This document shows positions 1 through 7,767 of a stretch of DNA of 43,357 nt, in pieces (position 1 is the first letter of the stretch; each line of letters starts with the position of its first letter). This DNA is from an uncultured Clostridia bacterium (GTDB lineage Bacteria > Bacillota > Clostridia > TANB77 > CAG-508), in contig CANQHU010000013.1 in NCBI GenBank assembly GCA_947623945.1, positions 1 to 43,357 on the forward strand, given 5' to 3'. Under the pieces are notes generated by a model. It saw only the letters and a list, made by a program, of their open reading frames with translations. It was not told where the DNA came from and searched no databases. The position numbers and the translations under genes are program-made.

Positions 1-20
1 ATATTTGGATTATAGCAAAA

Positions 21-73
21 AAGAGTTGCGTTAGCAACTCTTATAAAGAAAAATCTTGATTTTTCTTATTTTT
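21..73 (+). terminator. Tandem hairpins, probable terminator of an upstream gene
   Basis: Two consecutive perfect hairpins: a 9-bp stem (21-29 with 34-42, GTTA loop) and a 10-bp stem (46-55 with 58-67) followed by a T-rich run. They probably end transcription of a gene left of the window. No coding sequence is seen in 1-187. Confidence 0.6.
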
Positions 74-128
74 TATTAACTGTCAAAGATGAGATTATAA
101 CATATTATAATAAGAAAAACTATAATAG

Positions 129-157
129 TTGAAACAATTAAAAAAATCTTGTATAAT
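129..157 (+). promoter_or_regulatory. Sigma-A promoter of the SDR gene
   Basis: TTGAAA at 129-134, a 17-bp spacer, and TATAAT at 152-157, about 30 bp before the start codon at 188. Confidence 0.75.
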
Positions 158-187
158 AGTTATATCAAATAATTGGAGGGAAGAAAA

Positions 188-919
188 ATGGAAAAAGTAG
201 CAATTGTAACAGGAGCATCAAAAGGAATTGGAAGAGAAATAGCAAAGGAACTTGCAAGAAAGCAAATAAAAGTAATTGCAAATTATAATAATTCAGAAAA
301 AGAGGCAAATTTATTAAAGCAAGAACTAGAAAAAGAAAACATAGAAATAGACATAGTAAAAGCAGATATAACAAAAAGGGAAGAAATAAAAAAATTGGTA
401 CAATTTGCAGAAGAAAAATACAAAAAAATAGATATTTTAATAAATAATGCTGGAATAAGTGAATATAAAATATTTACAGAAGAAACAGACGAAGATTGGA
501 ATAGAGTTATAAGCACTAATTTATATTCAGCATTTGCAATAACACAAGAAGTTTTGCCCAATATGATTCATAATAAAAATGGATGTATTATAAATATTTC
601 ATCTATTTGGGGAATAGTTGGAGCATCATTAGAAGTATTATATTCAATATCAAAAGCAGGAATGAATGGTATGACAAAGTCCTTAGCCAAAGAATTAGGA
701 CCATCAAATATTAGAGTAAATGCAATAGCTCCAGGAATTATTGATACGCAAATGAATAGCAAACTTTCAATAGATGAAATAGATAAAATAAAAGAAGAAA
801 TTCCATTAGAAAAAATAGGAAATCCTTCTGATATTGCAAAATGTGTTAATTGGTTAATAGAAGATAATTATACTACAGGGCAAATTATTTCTATTAATGG
901 TGGTTGGGCTATTACATAA
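188..919 (+). CDS. SDR-family oxidoreductase, 3-oxoacyl-ACP reductase (FabG)-like
   Basis: A 243-residue short-chain dehydrogenase/reductase, the usual length for this family. The N-terminal TGASKGIG (residues 8-15) is the NAD(P)-binding glycine motif. NNAG lies at 86-89, and the catalytic Ser139, Tyr152 and Lys156 (YSISK) have the normal spacing. The C-terminal GGW fits the FabG class. The ATG at 188 is chosen because GGAGGG (175-180) sits 7 bp upstream; an in-frame TTG at 173 overlaps that site. The gene is alone between its own promoter and a terminator, away from any fatty-acid cluster. A dedicated FabG role is therefore uncertain, and a sugar or other keto-reductase is equally possible. 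Confidence 0.88.
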   Translation: MEKVAIVTGASKGIGREIAKELARKQIKVIANYNNSEKEANLLKQELEKENIEIDIVKADITKREEIKKLVQFAEEKYKKIDILINNAGISEYKIFTEETDEDWNRVISTNLYSAFAITQEVLPNMIHNKNGCIINISSIWGIVGASLEVLYSISKAGMNGMTKSLAKELGPSNIRVNAIAPGIIDTQMNSKLSIDEIDKIKEEIPLEKIGNPSDIAKCVNWLIEDNYTTGQIISINGGWAIT

Positions 920-924
920 AAATA

Positions 925-963
925 AAAAATACCAAAAGTAAAATACTTTTGGCACTTTTTTTA
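925..963. terminator. Bidirectional terminator between convergent genes
   Basis: A perfect 9-bp stem (932-940 with 944-952, AAA loop) has an A-run on its left and a T-run on its right. It can end both the SDR gene (+) and the starch-binding gene (-). Confidence 0.8.
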
Positions 964-1434
964 TTTTCCAGTATCAGTTATTTTCCTTTTATAATTTCCA
1001 GATATTATTTTTGGAAGATATGTAATTAATTTATAAACAGCTAAACGAATCTTTTTACTCCATAAATAAGATCTTCTGAGTTTTCTAACAGAACCTAAAG
1101 CAACAGGTTCATCTTCTAAAACCAATAATTCAGTTTGTACTTTTTCTAATGGGAAAATGTAGTTTTGACCATCATTATTGTCCCAACAATCATTTTCGTT
1201 TTTAAAACAGAAGTTGAAAGTTTCTCCTTCTCCTAATTCAATTTCAGCTTGAAATCCTAAATCAGTTTTTTCCATTTTTACATCGGTTACATTATCCCAA
1301 TTAAGACCGAAACCATAATGAATAGAAACCTCTTCAGAACAATTTTGAAAAAGTTTTCCTACATAAGAAATCTTGATTTTAGTATTTTCAATTAATTTGT
1401 CAGTGTTAAAAAATATATTCTTTGTTAATTCCAT
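961..1434 (-). CDS. Stand-alone starch-binding module protein (CBM25/CBM53-like)
   Basis: A 157-residue protein with no signal peptide or membrane segment. The first ~100 residues look like a family 25/53 carbohydrate-binding module: an early beta-strand with KISYVG, then HYGFGLNWDN, and the conserved CWDNNDGQNY aromatic block. In this family the aromatic residues stack on alpha-glucans. The C-terminal 50 residues are basic and rich in Lys, Arg and Tyr. An AAGGAG site lies just before the ATG. With no catalytic domain and no export signal, an intracellular glycogen- or starch-associated role is inferred. The assignment rests on motif recognition only. Confidence 0.62.
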   Translation of the reverse strand: MELTKNIFFNTDKLIENTKIKISYVGKLFQNCSEEVSIHYGFGLNWDNVTDVKMEKTDLGFQAEIELGEGETFNFCFKNENDCWDNNDGQNYIFPLEKVQTELLVLEDEPVALGSVRKLRRSYLWSKKIRLAVYKLITYLPKIISGNYKRKITDTGK

Positions 1435-1468
1435 TGTTTTATCTCCTTATTTATCTTTTGCTGTCAAC

Positions 1469-1497
1469 ATTATAATATTAAATTCTACAATGTTCAA
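1469..1497 (-). promoter_or_regulatory. Sigma-A promoter of the starch-binding gene
   Basis: On the minus strand: TTGAAC (1497-1492), a 17-bp spacer, TATAAT (1474-1469). Confidence 0.75.
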
Positions 1498-1599
1498 GTG
1501 TTTTTTTAAAATTTTTTAAAAAAATAGGAAATTTTGTCAAAAAAGGCATATAAAAAAATCAAAAACATATGATTTAATATAGATTTTATCAAGATTATG

Positions 1600-1628
1600 T
1601 TGTAAAAAAACTTAGGTTGTGATAAGAT
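1600..1628 (+). promoter_or_regulatory. Probable promoter of the vanW gene
   Basis: TTGTAA at 1600-1605, a 17-bp spacer, TAAGAT at 1623-1628, about 30 bp before the start. The match is moderate. Confidence 0.5.
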
Positions 1629-1659
1629 TAGATTAGAATAATTGTAAGGGGAAATAAAA

Positions 1660-3519
1660 ATGAAAGGATTAAAAGAAAATTCTAAAGAAGAAATGAAAGA
1701 AGATCCAAAAAAGATGAAAAAAGAAAAAAAACAAGAAAATGATGAACTAAACCAAGGGCAATTCAAAAAAGTGGAAGAAAGTCCAAAAAAAGTTCAAGAT
1801 GCAGTTGAAAAAATGATGGAATACAGAAAAAAAAGAATTATATTTCCAATAGCAATAGCAACAATTGTAATAATTATAGTTGCATTTTGCTCTACAATTT
1901 TTGCTTTAGTCAATATGAACAATGAAAAAATGATAAGTGGAATTACTATTGAAGGAATTGATGTATCAGGATTATCAAAAGAAGAAGCAAAAGCAAAAAT
2001 TAATACAGTTTATCAAGAAAAGAAAGAAAAAGAAATTGGAATTAAATATCAAGATTATACAAACACTTTAAATCCAACACTATTAGAAGTAAATTATGAT
2101 GTTGATAAAGCAATAGAAGAAGCATATTCAATAGGCAAAAAAGAAAATATATTTATAAACAATTATGAAATCCTATTTACTTTAATTGGAAAGAAAAATT
2201 ATGAAGTAGAAATGACCTTAAATGAAGAAGTAGCAAAGCAAACAATAGCAGACATAGGAGTTAAACTACCAGGAATTATTATTGAATCTAGTTATGCAAT
2301 AGAAGATAACGAATTAATAATTACAAAAGGAACAGCAGGAATCGTAATTGATTCAGAAGATTTATTAGATAAAGTAAAAGCAAGACTAAACAATATAAAC
2401 AGTAAAGATGATGACATTGAAATTCCAGTAAAACAAAAAGAACCAGAACCAATAGACATAGATAAAATACATGAAGAAGTTTATACAGAAGCAAAAGATG
2501 CTTATTACGAAAAAGAACCATTTGCAGTTTATCCAGAAGTAGAAGGAATTGATTTTGATATAACAGCAGCAAAAGAACAATTAAAAGAAGACAAAGAAGA
2601 ATATGTTATACCATTAATTATAACAAAGCCAAAAATAACATTAAATCAAATAGGAGCGGAAGCGTTTTCACAACAATTATCAACATTTACAACAAGATAT
2701 GATGCAGGAAATACAGATAGATCAACGAATTTAATGATTGCTTGTGAAAAATTGAATGGTAAAGTAGTATTACCAGGAGAAACATTATCTTATAATCAAA
2801 CATTAGGACCTAGAACTATAGCAGCAGGTTATAAAACCGGAAAAGTATATTCTGGTGGGCAAGTAGTAGACGGAATAGGTGGAGGAATTTGTCAAATATC
2901 TTCTACACTATATAATGCAGTTTTAATGGCAAACTTAGAAATTGTAGAAAGAAAAAATCATCAATTTGCAACAAGTTATTTGCCAGCAGGAAGAGATGCA
3001 ACAGTGGCATATGGAGTAATTGATTTTAAATTTAAAAATACAAGAAAATACCCTATTAGATTAGTAGCAAGTGCAAAAAATGGAATTGCAACAGTTTCTG
3101 TTTATGGAATTAAGGAAGAAAATGAATATACATTTAGTTTCAGCACAAAAACCGTAGCATCTATACCTTTTTCTACAAAATATGAAGAAGATGCAAGTTT
3201 ACCAGCAGGAACAGAAAAAGTTAAACAACAGGGAGTTAATGGGTTAAAGACAGAAACTTATATTACTAAAATGTTAAACGGAAAAGTAATATCTACAACA
3301 TTACTTTCAAAAGATACATATGACCCAATGACAAAAATTGTTGCCAAAGGAAAAGGAGCAGCACCAAGTACTCCAAGTACACCAGAAACACCAACTACCC
3401 CAAATACAGAAACTCAAGAACCAACAGGTCAAGAAACAAACAATACCAATACTACTAATACAATAACGAATTCAGCACCAACTTCATCAACAAATATTAC
3501 AGAAAATAAAACTAATTAA
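1660..3519 (+). CDS. VanW family protein with PG-binding-4 and G5 regions
   Basis: A 619-residue membrane-anchored surface protein. Residues 1-58 are a very Lys/Glu-rich cytoplasmic tail, and one transmembrane segment follows at about 61-83. Next comes a repetitive region of the peptidoglycan-binding-4 type (ITIEGIDVSGLSKEEA near 93). The VanW domain lies at about 350-470 and contains PGETLSYN, GGQVV and GGGICQISSTLYN. A G5-like strand region and a Thr/Pro/Asn-rich low-complexity tail follow. VanW proteins are widespread in clostridia and associate with the cell wall, but their activity is not established. An AGGGG site precedes the ATG, and the gene is monocistronic with a strong terminator. 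Confidence 0.9.
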   Translation: MKGLKENSKEEMKEDPKKMKKEKKQENDELNQGQFKKVEESPKKVQDAVEKMMEYRKKRIIFPIAIATIVIIIVAFCSTIFALVNMNNEKMISGITIEGIDVSGLSKEEAKAKINTVYQEKKEKEIGIKYQDYTNTLNPTLLEVNYDVDKAIEEAYSIGKKENIFINNYEILFTLIGKKNYEVEMTLNEEVAKQTIADIGVKLPGIIIESSYAIEDNELIITKGTAGIVIDSEDLLDKVKARLNNINSKDDDIEIPVKQKEPEPIDIDKIHEEVYTEAKDAYYEKEPFAVYPEVEGIDFDITAAKEQLKEDKEEYVIPLIITKPKITLNQIGAEAFSQQLSTFTTRYDAGNTDRSTNLMIACEKLNGKVVLPGETLSYNQTLGPRTIAAGYKTGKVYSGGQVVDGIGGGICQISSTLYNAVLMANLEIVERKNHQFATSYLPAGRDATVAYGVIDFKFKNTRKYPIRLVASAKNGIATVSVYGIKEENEYTFSFSTKTVASIPFSTKYEEDASLPAGTEKVKQQGVNGLKTETYITKMLNGKVISTTLLSKDTYDPMTKIVAKGKGAAPSTPSTPETPTTPNTETQEPTGQETNNTNTTNTITNSAPTSSTNITENKTN

Positions 3520-3540
3520 AAGGGCATGAATATAATAATA

Positions 3541-3575
3541 AAAAGTTCCCAAAGAAAATTTCTTGGGAACTTTTT
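3541..3575 (+). terminator. Rho-independent terminator of vanW
   Basis: The stem AAAAGTTCCCAA pairs with TTGGGAACTTTT (one bulged A, 4-nt A/T core), followed by a short T-run. Confidence 0.8.
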
Positions 3576-3588
3576 GCTATGTAAACTA

Positions 3589-3617
3589 TTGACAATAAGT
3601 TAAAATCATACTATAAT
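3589..3617 (+). promoter_or_regulatory. Consensus promoter of tRNA-Lys
   Basis: TTGACA at 3589-3594, a 17-bp spacer, TATAAT at 3612-3617. This is a perfect sigma-A consensus about 20 bp upstream of the tRNA. Confidence 0.9.
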
Positions 3618-3637
3618 TAAACAAGTCAAAAGTTTAT

Positions 3638-3713
3638 GGGCCATTAGCTCAGTTGGTAGAGCAGCAGACTCTTAATCTGACGGTCGGAGGTTCGATCCCT
3701 CTATGGCTCACCA
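3638..3713 (+). tRNA. tRNA-Lys (anticodon CTT)
   Basis: A 76-nt cloverleaf. The acceptor GGGCCAT pairs with ATGGCTC (one G-U), the D-arm is GCTCAGTTGGTAGAGC, and the anticodon loop CTCTTAA has CTT at 3671-3673. The T-arm is GGAGGTTCGATCCCTC, and A plus CCA is encoded at the 3' end. The first anticodon-stem pair (27-43) is a G-A mismatch. A T-run follows directly. Confidence 0.95.
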
Positions 3714-3733
3714 CTTTTTTATATCAAAAAAAT

Positions 3734-4129
3734 TTATCTACCATCATCATATCTTTGAAATCTATCAAGATCAAAGTCACTCATACCTTTATGTTTTTGA
3801 CCTGTCCATTTAGAAGATTCAAGTTCAGCCATTTTAGAATCAGTAGTACGTTTTGGTCTAGTAAGTTCTGAAAGCCTATTTTCCAAACTAGAATTAAGCC
3901 TTTCTAACTCATCCAAACTTTTTCTTTTTAAGTCATAACTAGAAACATGTGATAAATTCCATAAACTACTATCAAAACTATTTATACGCTCTATTTCATG
4001 TACAGTATCTACTATTTTATCAGCTAATCTTGATTTTTCATATTCTTCATTTACTCGTGATTGTGGTTGTGCTGATTGCTCACTCTTTGAACCTGAAAAA
4101 AATCCACGTATATTATCTATTAAACTCAT
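3734..4129 (-). CDS. Hypothetical small charged protein
   Basis: A 131-residue soluble protein with no recognised family. The ATG at 4129 is chosen because a GGGGG-type site lies 7 bases upstream; a longer in-frame start would run through the promoter. It has an N-terminal amphipathic stretch (IDNIRGFFSG), a Ser/Gln linker, and a predicted helical, coiled-coil-prone middle (ELERLNSSLENRLSEL, about 70-90). The C-terminus is charged and ends DDGR. It is transcribed divergently from the 4265 operon. Confidence 0.75.
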   Translation of the reverse strand: MSLIDNIRGFFSGSKSEQSAQPQSRVNEEYEKSRLADKIVDTVHEIERINSFDSSLWNLSHVSSYDLKRKSLDELERLNSSLENRLSELTRPKRTTDSKMAELESSKWTGQKHKGMSDFDLDRFQRYDDGR

Positions 4130-4168
4130 AATAATTCCCCCTTTAAAAGGATTTTTTAATATACATAA

Positions 4169-4197
4169 ATTATACCATAAAAGCCATAAAAAGTCAA
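4169..4197 (-). promoter_or_regulatory. Promoter of the 3734-4129 gene
   Basis: Minus strand: TTGACT (4197-4192), a 17-bp spacer, TATAAT (4174-4169) with an extended TG before the -10. Confidence 0.8.
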
Positions 4198-4232
4198 AAA
4201 TTCCCAAGGTGTAAACATTTTTGAAAATTTTA

Positions 4233-4241
4233 TGTTATAAT
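4233..4241 (+). promoter_or_regulatory. Extended -10 promoter of the 4265-6426 operon
   Basis: TGTTATAAT at 4233-4241. No good -35 lies at 16-18 bp, so the extended -10 probably carries recognition. Confidence 0.5.
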
Positions 4242-4264
4242 ATAGGAAAAAAAGGGGGCAAAAA

Positions 4265-5005
4265 ATGAAAATAGAAGAAATAATATTAGAATGGGATTGG
4301 GAAAACATAGCAATACCAAGCAAAAACATAAAAAGAATAGAATATGACAATCCAAAAAACTGTAAAAATGTTTTATTAGAAATAGATCTAAAATATATCA
4401 AAGAGCAAAAAATAATAGAAAAAGTTCAAAACCAAAACATTTGGAGCATTCAAATAAAATATAAAAATAACAACAATATTTCTTTAACATTACCATCATA
4501 TAGAAAAGACAATTACTGTAGCGAAAATAAAGTTTTTAATGAATGGGAAAATAAAAACCTATGTGAGCATCATCAAGAAAAAGAAAACACATATATAATT
4601 GAATGGCATGAAATAGAAGAAAAAGAAGCAAATATGAATTATGAAGAAATGAAAATATTTTTCAAAAAAGATAATTTAATAAATATTTGCAATTTGAAAA
4701 ATAACTTAGAAATAGAGATATTTAAGCGAATTTTAAATAATCCAAAAATTGAAAAAGAAGGGTTATCAATAAATTATATTTTAATACCCAAAACATATAA
4801 GAAAAACCAATTAGACCAATTAATTTATGAAATTGAACAAAAGCAAAAAGCAGAAAAAAATGTTTTAATAGTTAATGATAACATAAATATAGAACAATTA
4901 ATTAAGGATTTATGCAATAAAAAAAGTGATAATTTAGTAGTTACTAGCTATTCAAAGATTAATAAAATATGGTATAATATTCACAAAGAATGGAATTTGT
5001 TATAA
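4265..5005 (+). CDS. Hypothetical protein, first gene of an unknown two-gene operon
   Basis: A 246-residue soluble protein, Lys/Glu/Asn/Ile-rich, in no family I recognise. It has no signal peptide and no transmembrane segment. Visible features are a Trp-containing N-terminus (ILEWDWEN), a central EWHEIEEKEA stretch and a C-terminal alpha/beta-like region (NVLIVNDN then NLVVTSYSKI) that could be a small nucleotide-binding-like fold. A GGGGG site precedes the ATG. Only 17 bp separate it from the PD-(D/E)XK-like gene, so the two are probably co-transcribed. Confidence 0.78.
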   Translation: MKIEEIILEWDWENIAIPSKNIKRIEYDNPKNCKNVLLEIDLKYIKEQKIIEKVQNQNIWSIQIKYKNNNNISLTLPSYRKDNYCSENKVFNEWENKNLCEHHQEKENTYIIEWHEIEEKEANMNYEEMKIFFKKDNLINICNLKNNLEIEIFKRILNNPKIEKEGLSINYILIPKTYKKNQLDQLIYEIEQKQKAEKNVLIVNDNINIEQLIKDLCNKKSDNLVVTSYSKINKIWYNIHKEWNLL

Positions 5006-5022
5006 AAGAGGAGAAAAATTAA

Positions 5023-6426
5023 ATGGAAAAAAGTTCGGTTGAAAAAACTATTATAAAAAGATATCTAAATAAAAAGGGCTATTGGATGAGAATTAGAAAA
5101 AAATCGCCAAAAAATAATCAATATATTGTGTATTATAATGGAATAAAAGTTTTTTCTTATGAAACCCAGAACAAAAAATTTGAACTAAATAAGGCAGTAT
5201 TTCTATTAAATACAAAAAATTACGAAGCCATAAACATGGAGCCTCCAGAAAAATTACTAGAAGATATAAAAACTATAGAAAAAAAGGGATTTAAATTTAA
5301 AATACAAAAAACAATTTTAATACAAAGTTCAGATAATAAAAAAAAGTATAATCAATATAAAGAAATAATACAAAAAGAAATTTGTCAAAAATGTTCAAAT
5401 TATGTAGAAAGTTGCACAATAGACGAAGACAAAATTATTGTTGTACTAAAAAATGCAGAAAGCATGACATTTAATGATATGTTTGAATTAGCAAAAATAG
5501 GATTTAACATTACAGTAGCAAAAAGCCAAAAAGAATCACGAGGAGTTCGCAAAATAGAAATAAACAATAGTATTAAATTAGAAATTGATGAAGAAAATTT
5601 AGAAAAATTAAAAACAAAAGATTTTGGAACGTTAGAAAACATCATGGAAAGAAGAATCAATATATATTGCAATCCAAATTATAAAGATAGAAAAGATGAT
5701 TTTGCAATTCCTTCCAAAACAGAAAGCAATCAAGAAAAACAATTTCAACAAAAATTAATGGAAAAAATAGATATAGCAGAAAATAAAAGCCAAGAAATTA
5801 TTGATGAAAATACAGTTCCTTTTGAAATGGAATTTACAGCATATCAAAACAAAAAAGAAAAAGGAATTAAATCAATAAAAGGTAGAATAGATAATATTTT
5901 TATAAGAAATCATACATTAGTTTTAGTTGAATTAAAATATGGTTCTGGCGTCATAGGTGGAACTAATGGAATTCATAAACATTTAATAGATATCCTTTCG
6001 TGTTTTGAAAAAGAAAAAAATAAAAAGCAAATTTTACAAGAAGTTACCAATTATATAAAAGAAAAAAATGAAATATTAAAAAATAATGGAATTACGGAAA
6101 ATATAATAAACGGTTTTGATAACAAAAATGATGAATTAGAAGATGTTGAGTATCACATTATTTGTGGTTACCAAGATAAAAATGAAGTGTTAGAAGCCAT
6201 TAATTCTATATACAATAAAACATATAGAGAAATTATGATTGAAGAAGAAAATGAAAATAAATTACGAGAGATGATAAAAAGGGGCTATAACAAAGAATAT
6301 ATTAATACATACAAAATACAAGATTTTATAAAAAATTTAAAGAATAAAAAAGTGCTAAGAAATATAAAAATTTATTTGGTTGATGATGAATATAAAAATT
6401 TTGAAGATTATAAATATACTAAATAA
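5023..6426 (+). CDS. PD-(D/E)XK nuclease-like protein
   Basis: A 467-residue protein, unknown overall. The C-terminal half shows a restriction-endonuclease-like core: Glu in FEMEFT (about 267-271), Asp290 in GRIDNIF, then LVLVELKYG with Glu303 and Lys305. This gives the E...D...ExK arrangement of the PD-(D/E)XK superfamily. The N-terminal ~200 residues have no recognised domain and are lysine-rich; a CQKC pair near 125 might bind metal but is not a complete motif. An AGGAG site precedes the ATG. It is likely an operon partner of the 4265 gene. A nuclease in nucleic-acid maintenance or defence is an inference; catalysis is unproven. Confidence 0.7.
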   Translation: MEKSSVEKTIIKRYLNKKGYWMRIRKKSPKNNQYIVYYNGIKVFSYETQNKKFELNKAVFLLNTKNYEAINMEPPEKLLEDIKTIEKKGFKFKIQKTILIQSSDNKKKYNQYKEIIQKEICQKCSNYVESCTIDEDKIIVVLKNAESMTFNDMFELAKIGFNITVAKSQKESRGVRKIEINNSIKLEIDEENLEKLKTKDFGTLENIMERRINIYCNPNYKDRKDDFAIPSKTESNQEKQFQQKLMEKIDIAENKSQEIIDENTVPFEMEFTAYQNKKEKGIKSIKGRIDNIFIRNHTLVLVELKYGSGVIGGTNGIHKHLIDILSCFEKEKNKKQILQEVTNYIKEKNEILKNNGITENIINGFDNKNDELEDVEYHIICGYQDKNEVLEAINSIYNKTYREIMIEEENENKLREMIKRGYNKEYINTYKIQDFIKNLKNKKVLRNIKIYLVDDEYKNFEDYKYTK

Positions 6427-6461
6427 TTTAAAATAAATGAAGAAGGGGATGAAGCAAATCT

Positions 6462-7719
6462 ATGGAAAAACAAATGCACAAAAAAAGGAAAAAGAAGAAA
6501 AATGGACTAAATTACAAAAGAGTAGCAATTGCAATTTTTTTAACTATTGTAATAATATTTGGAATTTCGGAATTAGTATACACAATTACACACCTAAATG
6601 TGGATAAACAACCTGAAAATGTAGCAGAAGTGGAAGAAAAAATACCAGAAGATAGTGTAGCAAGTATTGTAGCAATTGGAGATACTTTGTGTCATAGTCA
6701 AAATTTTAAAGATGCATATAATAGCCAAACAGGAACTTATGATTTCTCTCCAATGTTTAAATATGTAACAAAATATTTTGAAGATGCAACTGTGGCAGTT
6801 GGAAATTTAGAAGCTACCCTTGCTGGACCTTCTAGACCATACACACGGATATCCAACATTTAACACCCCAGAAGCTCTAGCAACAGACTTAAAAGAATTA
6901 GGTTTAGATATAATGACAACCGCAAACAATCATGCACTTGATATTGGTTATACAGGCTTAGTTTCTACATTAAATTATTTAGATGAAGCGGGATTAGAAC
7001 ACACTGGAAGAGCAAGAAGTCAAGAAGAACAAGATAAAATATTAATGAAGGACTTAAATGGAATAAAAACAGCATTTTTATCATTTACTTATGGAACTAA
7101 TGGCATACCGCTTCCTACAGGCAAAGAATATTGTGTAAATTTAATTAATAAAGACGTTATAAAACAAAAAATAGATCAAGCAAAAACAGAAGGGGCAGAA
7201 TTAATTTGCGTTAGTATGCATTGGGGAGATGAATACAAAACTAAACAAAATGCAGAACAAGAAGATTTAGCAAAGTTTTTAATTGAAAATGATGTAAAAG
7301 TTATTTTGGGATGTCATCCACATGTATTAGAACCGATGGAAATGAAAACAGTTACTATGGAGGATGGAACAACAAAAACAGCTTTTGTAATATATTCTAT
7401 GGGAAATTTCTTCTCTGCACAAACTTACGAGAATACTAGAAACACTCTTATTTTAAATGTTCAAGTAAGAAAAAATGGTCAAACTGGAGAAATAACAATT
7501 GATAATGCAACATATACTCCTATATATGTTTATGATAATAATTCTGGACAAAATCCTAATGCAAATGGACAAGATCGTTATGAATTATTAGATATAGAAA
7601 CTATTATAAAAGAATATGAAGCGGGAACAGGAAATTGGAATCAAACTATGTATAATTTAGCAAAAACAGAATTAGAAAGAACAGTTAATATTTTAGGACC
7701 AGAAATTGTAAATAAATAA
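6462..7719 (+). CDS. CapA-like metallophosphoesterase-fold protein, read through one +1 shift at CGG
   Basis: A poly-gamma-glutamate synthesis CapA-family membrane protein, 418 residues if position 6846 is skipped. Frame 1 gives a basic N-terminus, one transmembrane segment (about 20-41), the motif AIGDTLCHSQ and VGNLEATLAGPSR, then hits CGG (codon 129) and stops four codons later. One base on, the family continues as GYPTFNTPEALAT, followed by TANNHALD, SMHWGDEY, GCHPHV and YSMGNFFS. These are the metal-binding and structural motifs of the family, split across the break. An AAGGGG site lies upstream of the ATG with long spacing. Apart from this site the gene is intact, with no other lesion, so decay is not apparent. 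Confidence 0.85.
6846..6849 (+). other. CGG-A +1 frameshift site in capA-like gene
   Basis: Frame-0 reading is ACA CGG ATA TCC AAC ATT TAA. Skipping the C gives ACA GGA TAT CCA, which restores family homology (GYPTFN). Confidence 0.85.
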
Positions 7720-7730
7720 GTACAAAAAAT

Positions 7731-7767
7731 AAAAAGTTTAGAATTAATTATTTATTCTAAACTTTTT
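7731..7767. terminator. Bidirectional terminator between capA-like and copA
   Basis: A perfect 14-bp stem (7731-7744 with 7754-7767) is A-rich on the left and T-rich on the right. The copA stop codon (7752-7754) lies at the loop and right-arm edge. Confidence 0.85.

Noticed and set aside
2321..2580. Leu/Phe-rich antisense frames such as those opposite vanW, tex and the ABC-F gene
   Set aside because: They are the complement of Lys/Glu/Asn-rich AT-rich genes, lack ribosome sites and overlap well-supported coding sequence fully.
3653..3871. Open frame overlapping tRNA-Lys
   Set aside because: It starts inside the tRNA and runs antisense to the 3734-4129 gene, with no ribosome site.
6462..7719. 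capA, copA, cadC, the kinase, the pilin-like gene and the NRPS as ordinary pseudogenes
   Set aside because: Each has exactly one type of lesion, always a C before GGN at an in-frame CGG, and no other damage, whereas real decay (36658-37060) shows stops and frame changes without CGG.
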